Source: JBHEBG01 sp046557915 (GTDB taxonomy: Bacteria; Bacteroidota; Bacteroidia; Flavobacteriales; Flavobacteriaceae). Taken from it: DNA of 64,000 nt. The number at the start of each line of letters is the position of its first letter. Position 1 is the stretch's first letter. Below, one piece after another: positions 21,335-31,037 of the stretch. A model generated the notes under the pieces. That model saw only the letters and a list, made by a program, of their open reading frames with translations, had not been told where the DNA came from and did not search any database. Position numbers and translations under genes: made by a program. The stretch spans positions 1,674,001-1,738,000 of the forward strand of contig NZ_JBHEBG010000001.1 of NCBI RefSeq assembly GCF_046557915.1, given 5' to 3'.

Positions 21335-24061
21335 ATGAAAAAGAAAATCTTAAAAATTGTAGGTGGTTTTTTACTGCTATTTATTGTAATACTTGTGGCC
21401 GCACCTTTTTTTCTCGAAGGAAAGATAGCAGAAATAGTAAAGAACAAGGTAAACAACAATATTAACGGCACTTTGGATTTTGAAGATGCCGATCTAAATC
21501 TCTTTAGTAGTTTCCCAAATGCCAAGCTGAGGCTAAATGCCATTTCGCTTATTAATAGTGCCCCATTTGAAGGGGATACCCTTTTTTCTGCGGATCGGAT
21601 AGATTTAAAAATGGGGTTGACCCAATTGTTTAAAAATGCCTCGGAACCTATCGCTATTACTAGCTTAATAATAGAAAAGGCCAATCTTGCCATTATCGTG
21701 GACGAGGCCGAGAACGCCAACTACGACATTGGTAAAGAAAAAGGAGAGACCGATACAGGGGACAGTTCCCAAAGTAGCGGTTTTAGACTGGCATTGGAGT
21801 CTTATGAGATTACCGATTCCAAGATTAGGTATAGCGATTTGTCTACAAAGACCCATCTTACCCTGACGGATTTAAACCATATGGGTAATGGGGATTTATC
21901 TTTGGACAATTCGGAGTTGGATACAAATACCAACGCGTTTGTTTCATTTCAAATGGATAGTACCAACTACCTAAAAAACCATAAAATACAGCTTGATGCT
22001 AAGATAGGCATAGACCTTAAGGAGAGAAAATATTCCTTTTTAGAGAATGAGGCATTGATAAACCAATTGCCGATTGTCTTTACGGGTTATGTAAAAGTGA
22101 ACGAAGCCGATCAGGAAATAGCTATTGATTTTAAGACCCCTTCCTCGGAATTCAAAAACTTTTTGGCAGTAATACCAGAGGAGTATTCCAAAAACATCGA
22201 AAGTGTAAAGACCACCGGGAATTTTGAGGTGCAGGGAGAATTTAAAGGGGTAGTGGATGAAAAGCATATTCCCACATTCAGTATTACTATAAATTCGGAT
22301 AATGCTTCCTTTAAATATCCAGACCTTCCTAAATCCGTTCAAAATGTTCATATTGATGTGGCCATAAACAATACCTCCGGAATTGCCGAGGATACCTATG
22401 TGGATATCAAGAAACTATCGTTCAGTATTGATGAGGACCGGTTTGATATGACATCGAAAATTGTTGATCTTTTAGGTAATACAAAGGTGAATGCACATGT
22501 TGGGGCAAAAATGAATTTGGCAAATTTATCCCAAGCCTACCCCATGCCCAGCGATTTGGATTTGAAAGGGATGTTAGATGCGGATGTAACCACTGCTTTT
22601 GATATGGCCTCCATAGAACGAAAGCAATATGAGAAAACAAAGACGGCCGGCAACATGGCTCTAAGAGATTTTGAATATAGTTCTGAGGAGATACCCAATC
22701 CGGTGAAAATTCAGTCGGCGAAAATGACATTTAATCCCAATACCGTTACGCTTAATGAGTTTAAAGGAGCAACTGGTAAAACCGATTTTGAAAGCACTGG
22801 TACTATAAACAACTTACTGGGGTTTCTTTTCAATGAAGAAAAAGTGGAAGGAAACTTCGATTTAAAATCCAATACTTTCGCCCTTAATGATTTTATGGTT
22901 GAAGAAACCGATTCCGAGGAAGGTACCACCAGCGAACCCGAAGAAAAAATTAAAATACCATCGTTTTTGGATTGTAACATCAATGCATCTGCCAATACGG
23001 TGCTCTATGATAATCTAACACTTAAAGATGTATCCGGTAACTTAAAGATAAAAGATGAAAGCGCCATACTAACAAATATGACATCGTCCTTGTTCGATGG
23101 AAAAATGGCCTTTAATGGAGAAGTATCTACCAAGACCGAAGCACCGGTTTTTGCAATGAAGTTAGGGATGAACGGTTTTAAGATCGGGGAAACTTTCAAG
23201 GCGTTGGAATTGTTCAACGTTCTGGCCCCTATAGCCAGTGCTTTACAAGGTAAGTTAGATTCTGATATTGAATTGTCCGGTAATTTAAACGATGATTTTA
23301 CACCCAATCTTGCGACCATCTCAGGTAAAGTATTGGCAGAGTTGTTGGCAACGGATATTAATGCCGATGAGTCCAAAATATTGTCGTCCTTAGGCAATAA
23401 GCTCAATTTTATAAATTCGGACAAACTTAATCTGCAAGGTTTAAAGACTGCACTTTCCTTTGAAAATGGAGTGGTAAAGGTAAAGCCATTTACCATCAAC
23501 TATGATGATATCGCCATTAAGGTTGCGGGTAGCCATACTTTCGATCAAAAGTTAAACTATACGGCCACTTTGGATGTTCCTGCCAAATATTTGGGATCTG
23601 AAGTAAATAGCCTTATCGCCAAAATTGATGATTCGGAATTGGAAGGCCTAACAGTTCCCATTACCGCTAATATTGGGGGAGCGTATGGTAGTCCTACGGT
23701 GAGCACGGATTTAACATCGGGGGTAAAAAAGGTAACGGCCCAACTGGTGGCTGTACAAAAGCAAAAATTGGTAAATGAAGGCACCGATGCCGCAAAAGAC
23801 CTTATTGGAGGTATCCTAGGCGGTAATTCTTCGGAAAATGACTCCTTGGAGGCAGCAGAATCCAACAACGGGGTACAAGAAGCTATTGGGGGGTTATTGG
23901 GCGGTGGTGCCAAAACCAAGGATACGGCAAATACCGGGCAAGAAACAAGTGGGCAAGAAAAAGATGCTTTAAAAGAAGCTGCTTCCGGAATCCTTGGAGG
24001 ACTTTTGGGTAAAAAGAAAAACAACGATGATACGGAAAAAGCTAAGGATTCGGTTAACTGA
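21335..24061 (+). CDS. AsmA-like envelope protein
   Basis: 908 residues from the ATG at 21335 (a TTG three codons earlier is possible). One N-terminal membrane helix (about 5-26) and a very long beta-rich periplasmic part with AsmA features at both ends, including the C-terminal 'SFENGVVKVKPFTINYDDIAIKVAGSHTFDQKLNY' region. AsmA-like proteins are thought to bridge the periplasm and move phospholipids or control outer-membrane assembly. The tail (about 810-908) has three Gly-rich amphipathic repeats (IGGILGG, IGGLLGGG, ILGGLLGKK) separated by acidic linkers. The last 8 bp overlap the convergent DUF2797 gene. Confidence 0.87.
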   Translation: MKKKILKIVGGFLLLFIVILVAAPFFLEGKIAEIVKNKVNNNINGTLDFEDADLNLFSSFPNAKLRLNAISLINSAPFEGDTLFSADRIDLKMGLTQLFKNASEPIAITSLIIEKANLAIIVDEAENANYDIGKEKGETDTGDSSQSSGFRLALESYEITDSKIRYSDLSTKTHLTLTDLNHMGNGDLSLDNSELDTNTNAFVSFQMDSTNYLKNHKIQLDAKIGIDLKERKYSFLENEALINQLPIVFTGYVKVNEADQEIAIDFKTPSSEFKNFLAVIPEEYSKNIESVKTTGNFEVQGEFKGVVDEKHIPTFSITINSDNASFKYPDLPKSVQNVHIDVAINNTSGIAEDTYVDIKKLSFSIDEDRFDMTSKIVDLLGNTKVNAHVGAKMNLANLSQAYPMPSDLDLKGMLDADVTTAFDMASIERKQYEKTKTAGNMALRDFEYSSEEIPNPVKIQSAKMTFNPNTVTLNEFKGATGKTDFESTGTINNLLGFLFNEEKVEGNFDLKSNTFALNDFMVEETDSEEGTTSEPEEKIKIPSFLDCNINASANTVLYDNLTLKDVSGNLKIKDESAILTNMTSSLFDGKMAFNGEVSTKTEAPVFAMKLGMNGFKIGETFKALELFNVLAPIASALQGKLDSDIELSGNLNDDFTPNLATISGKVLAELLATDINADESKILSSLGNKLNFINSDKLNLQGLKTALSFENGVVKVKPFTINYDDIAIKVAGSHTFDQKLNYTATLDVPAKYLGSEVNSLIAKIDDSELEGLTVPITANIGGAYGSPTVSTDLTSGVKKVTAQLVAVQKQKLVNEGTDAAKDLIGGILGGNSSENDSLEAAESNNGVQEAIGGLLGGGAKTKDTANTGQETSGQEKDALKEAASGILGGLLGKKKNNDDTEKAKDSVN

Positions 24062-24848
24062 TGGTTAGCCCTACATAGTAACCCTCACTGCCCCTTACGT
24101 TGAACACCGTATTGTCTTCAAAGATGAGATACTGTCCTTTAATACCTTTTAAAGTTCCCTTAAAATCTGGTGTTTTACCCAAATTGAGGCTGGATACCTT
24201 TTGTGGGTATTGCAGTACAGGAAAATCCAAGTGCGTTTCGGTATTGTTTTCAATAAAATAATCCGCTACCTCTTCTGGAATGTAAGCTCTTAGTTTTTGA
24301 CGCCATTCAGCCAGATTCTCGTCTTTAACATCATTGATGAGCATCTTTCTCCAATTGGTCTTATCCCCTATATGATCTTTCAGGGCTACCTCGGTAATAC
24401 CGGCTAAATACCTATTGGGAACCTCTACAATTTCAATAGCCTCGTGGGCCCCCTGATCTATCCAACGGGTGGGTATCTGCGTTTTTCGGGTTACCCCTAC
24501 CTTTATGTTGCTAGAATTGGCCAAATAAACAATATGTGGTTGTAACTGCACTTTCTTTTCATAGGCCAAATCCCGATCTTCCTTATCTAAATGTGCGGTA
24601 CTCAGTTCGGGCCTCATTATCCAATCTCCGGCAGTAGGAATCTCATAAAAACAGCTTTTACAAAAACCCTGTCGGTATATTGTTCTATCCCGGCCACAGT
24701 TAAGGCATTGGAATTTTATGAAATTGATATGCAATTCCTTATTGAGAACTTGGTTCATATTTAAAAAATCGTTCTCAAAAACCAAATAATATTGAATAGG
24801 AGTGCCCAATTCGCTTTGCATCTTTTGTAATACACCGGTATACTGCAT
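24054..24848 (-). CDS. DUF2797 family protein
   Basis: 264 residues, cytoplasmic. An N-terminal zinc-ribbon-like set CLNCGRDR..GFCKSCFYE (about 48-68) is followed by a GIY-YIG-like segment (HIVYLANSSNIKVGVTRKTQIPTRWIDQGA, about 105-134). This combination is typical of DUF2797, whose function I do not know; nucleic-acid binding is a guess from the two motifs. Its stop codon overlaps the end of the AsmA-like gene. Confidence 0.85.
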   Translation of the reverse strand: MQYTGVLQKMQSELGTPIQYYLVFENDFLNMNQVLNKELHINFIKFQCLNCGRDRTIYRQGFCKSCFYEIPTAGDWIMRPELSTAHLDKEDRDLAYEKKVQLQPHIVYLANSSNIKVGVTRKTQIPTRWIDQGAHEAIEIVEVPNRYLAGITEVALKDHIGDKTNWRKMLINDVKDENLAEWRQKLRAYIPEEVADYFIENNTETHLDFPVLQYPQKVSSLNLGKTPDFKGTLKGIKGQYLIFEDNTVFNVRGSEGYYVGLTIS

Positions 24849-24960
24849 GATATGTTTTTAAGTGATAATCAATTTGAAAATGATAACTTTAAAGGCTATT
24901 TTTAACTGAACAAACTGAACAAGGAAAGCCTGAAATTTTACAGGATAAAGATACCTAAAA

Positions 24961-26475
24961 ATGCCAATACCATTATTTAATTCCATAGCTTCTTGGTTGT
25001 TGAAAAAGCGTTATCATCAGATAGAGCTTTTCCTAAAATATCCGGCAGAGGTACAAGAAGAAGTCTTAAATCAGCTTCTTTCCGTTGCAAAGGATACCGA
25101 AGTGGGGCGGGCGTATGGTTTTGAATCCATTTCCGATTACAAAACGTTTGCCAATAGGGTGCCCATACGTTCTTATGAAGAGGTGGAACCTATGATTGAG
25201 CGTACCCGAAAAGGCGAACAGAACATTTTTTGGCCTACATCCATAAAATGGTTTGCCAAAAGCAGTGGAACAACCAATGCCAAAAGCAAGTTTATTCCGG
25301 TTAGTTCGGAGGCCTTGGAGGATTGTCATTACAAATCAGGGAAAGATCTGCTCTGCCTGTACCTAAACAATAACGAAAATTCCCAGCTGTTTACGGGAAA
25401 GAGCCTTCGCCTTGGAGGTAGCAAGGAACTTTATGAGGATAATGGTACTTTTTTCGGGGATTTGTCCGCAATACTTATAGATAATATGCCTTTTTGGGCA
25501 GAATTGAGCAGTACGCCTAGCAATAGGGTGTCCCTAATGAGTGAGTGGGAGTCCAAAATGAAGGCTGTTATTATGGAAAGTATACAAGAGAACGTTACCA
25601 GCTTGGCCGGTGTGCCCTCGTGGATGTTGGTACTTTTGAACAACGTACTGGAAGAAACGGGCAACGATCACTTATTTCAGGTATGGGAGAACCTGGAAGT
25701 TTATTTTCATGGCGGGGTAAGTTTTAATCCTTACAAGGACCAGTATAGAAACCTACTGCCTAGAAAGAGTTTTAATTATTATGAGATTTATAATGCTTCG
25801 GAAGGGTTCTTTGCCATACAGGATAGAAATAATGCGGATGATCTGTTATTGATGTTGGATTATGGCATTTTCTACGAATTCATTCCTATGGATACCTATG
25901 GTACCCTGGAACAGACTACAATACCCATATGGGAAGTTCAGATCAATAAGAACTATGCGATTGTTATAACCACTAATGCCGGACTATGGCGCTATAAAAT
26001 TGGTGATACGGTAAGATTTACTTCAATAGATCCCTATAGGGTAAAGGTAACGGGGAGGACCAAACACCATATCAACGTTTTCGGCGAGGAATTAATTATT
26101 GAGAATGCAGAGGAAGCACTAAAAAGTATTTGCAAAAAGACAGGCGCACAGATTAAGGACTACACTGCAGCTCCTATATTTATGTCCGGTAAAGAGAAGG
26201 GGGCCCACGAATGGATCATTGAGTTTAGAAAGGCTCCGGAGGAGATAGATTATTTTACCGAGTTTCTAGATAATGCCCTAAAATCGTTAAATTCTGATTA
26301 TGAGGCCAAACGCTATAATAATACTACGCTTAAAATGCCCAAAGTTCATGTAGCCAGGGAAAATCTCTTTTATGACTGGCTTAAGTCCAAGGATAAACTT
26401 GGAGGGCAGCATAAGATACCCAGATTGTGCAATGAACGCTGCTACGTCGATGAATTACTTCTGATGAACAAATAA
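24961..26475 (+). CDS. GH3 auxin-responsive-promoter family protein
   Basis: 504 residues, full length for bacterial GH3 proteins of the ANL (acyl-adenylating) superfamily. Plant members join amino acids to acyl acids such as indole acetate or jasmonate through an adenylate. ATP-binding SSGTTNAKSKF near residue 101-111, YNASEGFFA near 277-285 and YKIGDTVRF near 345-353 match the family. The bacterial substrate is unknown. It starts 112 bp from the divergent DUF2797 gene. Confidence 0.9.
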   Translation: MPIPLFNSIASWLLKKRYHQIELFLKYPAEVQEEVLNQLLSVAKDTEVGRAYGFESISDYKTFANRVPIRSYEEVEPMIERTRKGEQNIFWPTSIKWFAKSSGTTNAKSKFIPVSSEALEDCHYKSGKDLLCLYLNNNENSQLFTGKSLRLGGSKELYEDNGTFFGDLSAILIDNMPFWAELSSTPSNRVSLMSEWESKMKAVIMESIQENVTSLAGVPSWMLVLLNNVLEETGNDHLFQVWENLEVYFHGGVSFNPYKDQYRNLLPRKSFNYYEIYNASEGFFAIQDRNNADDLLLMLDYGIFYEFIPMDTYGTLEQTTIPIWEVQINKNYAIVITTNAGLWRYKIGDTVRFTSIDPYRVKVTGRTKHHINVFGEELIIENAEEALKSICKKTGAQIKDYTAAPIFMSGKEKGAHEWIIEFRKAPEEIDYFTEFLDNALKSLNSDYEAKRYNNTTLKMPKVHVARENLFYDWLKSKDKLGGQHKIPRLCNERCYVDELLLMNK

Positions 26476-26548
26476 ATGTTGGTTTTTTACGTTTAATGCT
26501 CATATTTATATTCAAATTTTACCAAACCAACATTAAATTAGAATCATT

Positions 26549-27094
26549 ATGGCAGAAAGACTGGTTGTTTTGTCCGACATGTGGGGCGTTAAAAAAGGCT
26601 TGTGGATTACTTCCTATTTAGGATACCTTCAACAACATTATGATATTGTGTTTTACGACTGTCAGCAGTTGGCGCATATAGATTTGGCCGTTAATTCCAC
26701 GGAGAATTTACGGGAGGCATTTTTAAACGGAGGTATGGATACCGCCGTGGCACATTTGCTAATAAAGGAAACAGGGCCCAGTCACTACCTAGCATTCTGC
26801 GGAGGAGGTACCATAGTCTGGAAGGCCGCTCTAAAAGGATTACCAATAAAATCCTTATTCGCCATTTCACCGGCAAACCTGTATTCAGAACAGGACAAAC
26901 CAGATTGCCCGGTTAAAATATTATGCGGGGAAAATCAGGAGGACAGACCTAGTTTAGAATGGTCCAAGGAATTAAAAGTACCTATGGAGATAATGCCCAA
27001 CTACGGGCGTGAGTTGTATTCTGACGAAAAGATTATTACAAAGGTATGCCAGGATCTACTGGATAGGGTTATTCAAAAACAGGAGGTGCGTTAA
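26549..27094 (+). CDS. small alpha/beta-hydrolase-like protein
   Basis: 181 residues. Strand-helix pattern of a reduced alpha/beta hydrolase: VVLSDMWG, YDIVFYDC, and an elbow-like HYLAFCGGGTIVWKAA in which the usual Ser is Cys (residue about 88), as in dienelactone hydrolase (G.C.GG). A late ILCGENQEDRPS strand stands where the acid residue is normally found, and no His is obvious at the end, so catalysis is uncertain. It ends with a 4-bp overlap with the convergent clpX stop. Confidence 0.6.
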   Translation: MAERLVVLSDMWGVKKGLWITSYLGYLQQHYDIVFYDCQQLAHIDLAVNSTENLREAFLNGGMDTAVAHLLIKETGPSHYLAFCGGGTIVWKAALKGLPIKSLFAISPANLYSEQDKPDCPVKILCGENQEDRPSLEWSKELKVPMEIMPNYGRELYSDEKIITKVCQDLLDRVIQKQEVR

Positions 27095-28326
27095 GAAACC
27101 GCCTTTAGTTTTTTAATGGTTTCGTAAGACAATTTTTCTTCAGCATAAGGTTTGGTAACCTTAAACTCTTTTTCATCGCTACTGGGTAGCTCAAACATAG
27201 CGTCGGTAAAGACAGCTTCGCATAGGGAACGTAGGCCCCTTGCACCCAATTTGTATTCAATAGCCTTTTCAACAATATAATCCAATGCCTGTTCCGTTAT
27301 CTTGAAAGTGATATCGTCCATGGCAAACAATTTTTCATATTGTTTTATAATGGCATTCTTTGGTTCCGTTAGTATGGCCCTAAGGGTTTTCTTATCTAAT
27401 GGATTCATATGGGTAAGCACCGGCAATCTTCCAATGATTTCTGGAATAAGACCAAATTGTTTTAAGTCTCTGGGGATAATGTATTGCAGCACATTGGTAT
27501 TGTCTAGGTTATCTTCGGCTTTTGACGCGCTATAACCTACCGCTTGCATATTTAATCGTTTGGTAATAATACGCTCAATACCATCGAAAGCACCACCTGC
27601 TATAAATAGTATATTCTCTGTATTTACCTCGATAAACTTTTGATCGGGGTGTTTTCTACCTCCTTTTGGTGGCACGTTTACAACTGTACCCTCCAGTAAT
27701 TTTAACAAGCCTTGTTGTACACCTTCGCCCGATACGTCCCTAGTAATGGACGGATTATCGCTTTTACGTGCTATTTTATCAATTTCATCAATAAAAACAA
27801 TACCGCGTTCTGCCTTTTCCAAGTTATAATCAGCTGCCTGAAGCAAACGGGTAAGGATGCTTTCTACGTCTTCTCCTACATAACCAGCTTCGGTAAGTAC
27901 TGTGGCGTCTACAATTGCCAAAGGAACATTGAGCATGCGTGCAATGGTTTTTGCCATAAGTGTTTTACCCGTACCGGTTTGCCCTACCATTATAATATTG
28001 CTCTTCTGTATCTCTATTTCATCTTCTTTGGAGCTAGGCTGCAATAATCTTTTGTAGTGGTTGTATACGGCAACGGACATTACCTTTTTTGTGCGTTCCT
28101 GACCAATAATAAAGGTATCTAGAAAACCCTTGATCTCCTTAGGTTTTTTTAGGACCAATTCGGAGGAAAGATCATGGCTTTTAGATTGTTTGGATTCTTC
28201 TGCAACAATACCGTGGGCCTGTTCTATACATCGATCGCAAATGTGCGCATCCAATCCGGCAATCAAAAGATTGGTCTCCGGTTTTTTTCTTCCACAAAAG
28301 GAACATTCTAAATTTTCCTTGGCCAT
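27091..28326 (-). CDS. clpX: ATP-dependent Clp protease ATP-binding subunit ClpX
   Basis: 411 residues. A hexameric AAA+ unfoldase that feeds tagged proteins to ClpP. N-terminal zinc-binding domain CSFCGRKK..HICDRCIEQ (about 8-33), Walker A GQTGTGKT (about 114-121), the YVGEDVES pore loop, Walker B IVFIDEIDKI, the RDVSGEGVQQ pore loop, the IGRLPV sensor and the ClpP-contacting IGF-like loop replaced by SASKAEDN-like sequence. It follows clpP in the usual tig-clpP-clpX order, 98 bp downstream. Confidence 0.97.
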   Translation of the reverse strand: MAKENLECSFCGRKKPETNLLIAGLDAHICDRCIEQAHGIVAEESKQSKSHDLSSELVLKKPKEIKGFLDTFIIGQERTKKVMSVAVYNHYKRLLQPSSKEDEIEIQKSNIIMVGQTGTGKTLMAKTIARMLNVPLAIVDATVLTEAGYVGEDVESILTRLLQAADYNLEKAERGIVFIDEIDKIARKSDNPSITRDVSGEGVQQGLLKLLEGTVVNVPPKGGRKHPDQKFIEVNTENILFIAGGAFDGIERIITKRLNMQAVGYSASKAEDNLDNTNVLQYIIPRDLKQFGLIPEIIGRLPVLTHMNPLDKKTLRAILTEPKNAIIKQYEKLFAMDDITFKITEQALDYIVEKAIEYKLGARGLRSLCEAVFTDAMFELPSSDEKEFKVTKPYAEEKLSYETIKKLKAVS

Positions 28327-28424
28327 ATGCTTAAATAACTATTCCAGAATAATAACGGAACAAATTGGGTTTTGGTTTATTAAAAAGGTGTAGATGTCCG
28401 CTATTTTGCGGTATTTCGTCGAAA

Positions 28425-29105
28425 TTAATCCCTATCCCTTACTAAAATTTCGTCTATCATACCGTATTTCTTAGCTTCTTCGGCCTTCATCCAGTAATCT
28501 CTGTCACTATCATCATGTACTTTATCAATAGACTGTCCGGAGTGTTTTGCAATGATCTGGTACAGTTCTTCCTTAAGTTTTAAGATTTCCCGTGCCGTAA
28601 TTTCAATATCACTTGCTTGGCCTTGAGCCCCGCCCATGGGCTGATGAATCATTACCCTAGAATGCGTTAAACCGCTACGTTTTCCCTTTTCACCGGCACA
28701 TAACAAGACAGCACTCATAGAAGCCGCCATACCGGTACATATTGTGGCAACGTCTGGCTTTATAAACTGCATGGTATCGTATATACCTAGCCCAGCATAG
28801 ACACTTCCTCCTGGAGAGTTGATATAAATTTGGATATCCTTGGCAGCATCGGCACTTTCCAAAAATAATAACTGCGCCTGCACAATGTTGGCAACTTGAT
28901 CGTTTATACCTGTGCCCAAGAAAATTATCCGGTCCATCATTAACCTAGAAAAGACATCCATTGCTATAGCGTTCAATTGTCTTTCCTCAATGATGTTAGG
29001 GGTCATATTAGTAGGGTACATACTGCTTAATATCTGATCGTAGTACATACTATTGATCCCTTGGTGTTTTATGGCGTAATTTTTGAATTCTTTTCCGTAA
29101 TCCAT
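28425..29105 (-). CDS. clpP: ATP-dependent Clp protease proteolytic subunit ClpP
   Basis: 226 residues, slightly longer than the E. coli enzyme. Serine peptidase S14 that forms a double-ring proteolytic chamber. Ser129 in TGMAASMSAVLL and His154 in MIHQPMGGAQG are the catalytic pair; the Asp of SDRDYWM (about 203) completes the triad. The N-terminal extension (1-30) probably includes a processed propeptide. It lies between tig and clpX; a terminator separates it from tig. Confidence 0.97.
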   Translation of the reverse strand: MDYGKEFKNYAIKHQGINSMYYDQILSSMYPTNMTPNIIEERQLNAIAMDVFSRLMMDRIIFLGTGINDQVANIVQAQLLFLESADAAKDIQIYINSPGGSVYAGLGIYDTMQFIKPDVATICTGMAASMSAVLLCAGEKGKRSGLTHSRVMIHQPMGGAQGQASDIEITAREILKLKEELYQIIAKHSGQSIDKVHDDSDRDYWMKAEEAKKYGMIDEILVRDRD

Positions 29106-29129
29106 TAGTTTCTATTCAATATTTTTGAT

Positions 29130-29163
29130 AAAAAAAGGTGTCGAAGAATCCCTTCTTCGACAC
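29130..29163 (-). terminator. terminator after tig
   Basis: GTGTCGAAGAA..TTCTTCGACAC, 11-bp perfect stem with a 4-nt loop, followed on the minus strand by CC and seven U. It lies between the tig stop and clpP start, so clpPX probably relies on read-through or its own promoter. Confidence 0.85.
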
Positions 29164-29192
29164 TATAAAGATACTTATTTATTTTCGGAAAA

Positions 29193-30515
29193 TTACCCGT
29201 ACACTTCCTTAACGAAGTTTTCGTAAGTAACTTCTTTGGTTTTTAAATTGGCTTTCTCTTTGTAGAGTGCAAGCAATTTTTGACTCATAAGCTGCTCGGA
29301 CAATCGCTTTACTTCATCTTGGTTGCCCAGTACCCTGGCAGCTATATTGTCTAACTCTTCTTCCTGCGGGTTCAACTGTCCGTATTGAGCCATCTGCGAT
29401 TTAATAAACCCTTTGGCAAATTCTTTAAGTTCGTCAAACTCTATTTGTATATTGTTATCCTGAATGATCTTGCCTTCTATCAATTGATAACGCAATCCCT
29501 TCTCGGATTTCTCATACTCTTCCATTGCCTGTTCTTCCGTCAGTGGATTTTCTCCGGTCATTTGGATCCACTTTTTAAGAAAGTCCGAGGGAAGGTCAAA
29601 TTTTACGGTTTCTATTAATCGCTCGGTGATGTCGTTCAATAGTTTTTGATCTGCCTGCTGTTCAAACTGTTTTTCAGAATCCTCTTTAATTTTAGCGTGC
29701 ATTTCTTTTTCGGAAGTTATGGTATCCTTTCCAAAAAGTTTGTCGAACAGTTCCTGGTCCAAGACGGCCGCTTCTCGTTCATTGATCTCCTCTATAGCAA
29801 AAGAAACCTCTACATTTAGTTTTTCCGACTTCTCCTTGGAAATCCCCAAGGCCCCGGAGAGTAGATAATCTTCCTTAAAAAGCCCTTTGGTCTTTAAAGT
29901 TACCACATCGCCTACCTTTTTACCTACCAGGGAGTCCAACGCTTTTTTACTTTTTATTTTGTCCAGTTCAACAGTGGTCTTATTGTCTATTTCCTCGGCT
30001 TCATTTTTAAAGGTACCAGTTAATTCGTCTTTTTTTTCGGCTTCCGATTTATTGATCAGTTTCCCGTATTGCTTTTGGATACGTTCTACCTGCTCATCAA
30101 TCATCTTTTTGTCCGCAACAATACGATAATGGGTTATGGCTTTTTTGGTCTTTAGGGAGACGTCAAAACTAGGCGCAAGTCCCAGTTCAAACTCAAAGGC
30201 CAATTCATCGGAATCCCAGTTAAAATCGTCTTGTTGTTTTGGTAAAGGATTTCCAAGGACATCTAATTTTTCCTCGGTTAGGTATTTGTTGAGGTTATCT
30301 TGTAAAAGTTTATTTACCTCGTCTACCAGAACAGCTTTGCCGTACTGCTTTTTAATGAGGCCCATAGGTACCTGTCCTTTTCTAAAACCAGGAATATTGG
30401 CTTGCTTTCTATAGTCTTTAAGGATGCCTTCTACTTTATCATTATAATCCTCCTTGGTGATGGCAACCTTTACAATGGCGTTCAACTCGTCAATCTGCTC
30501 TTTGGTGATATTCAT
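29193..30515 (-). CDS. tig: trigger factor
   Basis: 440 residues. Ribosome-bound chaperone that meets nascent chains. The ribosome-docking signature IPGFRKGQVPMGLIKKQYG is at about 39-57. The middle part diverges from the proteobacterial FKBP-like domain (an insert with KNEAEEIDNKTTVELDKIKSK), as is usual in Bacteroidota, and the C-terminal helical arms follow. First gene of the tig-clpP-clpX cluster. Confidence 0.95.
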   Translation of the reverse strand: MNITKEQIDELNAIVKVAITKEDYNDKVEGILKDYRKQANIPGFRKGQVPMGLIKKQYGKAVLVDEVNKLLQDNLNKYLTEEKLDVLGNPLPKQQDDFNWDSDELAFEFELGLAPSFDVSLKTKKAITHYRIVADKKMIDEQVERIQKQYGKLINKSEAEKKDELTGTFKNEAEEIDNKTTVELDKIKSKKALDSLVGKKVGDVVTLKTKGLFKEDYLLSGALGISKEKSEKLNVEVSFAIEEINEREAAVLDQELFDKLFGKDTITSEKEMHAKIKEDSEKQFEQQADQKLLNDITERLIETVKFDLPSDFLKKWIQMTGENPLTEEQAMEEYEKSEKGLRYQLIEGKIIQDNNIQIEFDELKEFAKGFIKSQMAQYGQLNPQEEELDNIAARVLGNQDEVKRLSEQLMSQKLLALYKEKANLKTKEVTYENFVKEVYG

Positions 30516-30613
30516 TTGTGTATCTAAATTTTACGTCAATAAAACGGGACGCAAAAATAATACATTTTATGCTGCTTGACAAGTTTTTAAATCACTGAAA
30601 GCCAAACGGTGAT

Positions 30614-30964
30614 TTAACTTTTTTTACCCTCTTTGAGCAATGAAAACAATATGGATTGAAGAAAGGACAGCAAAAGGCTAAAAAGAACGGCCCACCAGAT
30701 GCTTCCAACAGAAAAGCCTGCTATAAAATGGTCTGCCAGCAAAATAATTATAGCATTTATTATCAGGAGAAAAAGCCCGAATGTTATTATGGTTACAGGC
30801 AGGGTAAGTATAACAAGTACCGGTTTTACCAAAAAGTTTAAAAGACTCAATACAATGGCTACTATGATTGCCGTACCGTAGGAGTCTACACCTACTCCTG
30901 GAAGTATTTTGGCCAGAATTACCACAGCCAGTGCACTAAGCAGTATTCTCAAAATTAGTTTCAT
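30614..30964 (-). CDS. phage holin family 4_2-like membrane protein
   Basis: 116 residues with four membrane helices (about 3-22, 29-50, 53-77, 87-109). It resembles the DUF360/Phage_holin_4_2 family, which is widespread in bacterial chromosomes outside prophages; despite the name no lysis role is implied. The motif LLNFLVKPVLVILTLPVTIITFGLF is characteristic. No phage genes are nearby. Confidence 0.85.
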   Translation of the reverse strand: MKLILRILLSALAVVILAKILPGVGVDSYGTAIIVAIVLSLLNFLVKPVLVILTLPVTIITFGLFLLIINAIIILLADHFIAGFSVGSIWWAVLFSLLLSFLQSILFSLLKEGKKS

Positions 30965-30992
30965 GTGGTCGTTTATTTAGATTATACAAAAA

Positions 30993-31014
30993 AGGCACCG
31001 TTTGAATGGTGCCT
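30993..31014 (-). terminator. terminator after the SGNH lipoprotein gene
   Basis: AGGCACC..GGTGCCT stem with U-run on the minus strand and A/T-runs on both sides. Confidence 0.8.
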
Positions 31015-31037
31015 TAAAAATAACAAATTATTCGCTA

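Noticed and set aside
22422..24024. Several long minus-strand ORFs opposite the AsmA-like gene
   Set aside because: They are antisense shadows of a well-supported plus-strand gene with no domain content.
30614..30964. Prophage remnant suggested by the holin-like name
   Set aside because: The family is common in chromosomes and no other phage genes are near.
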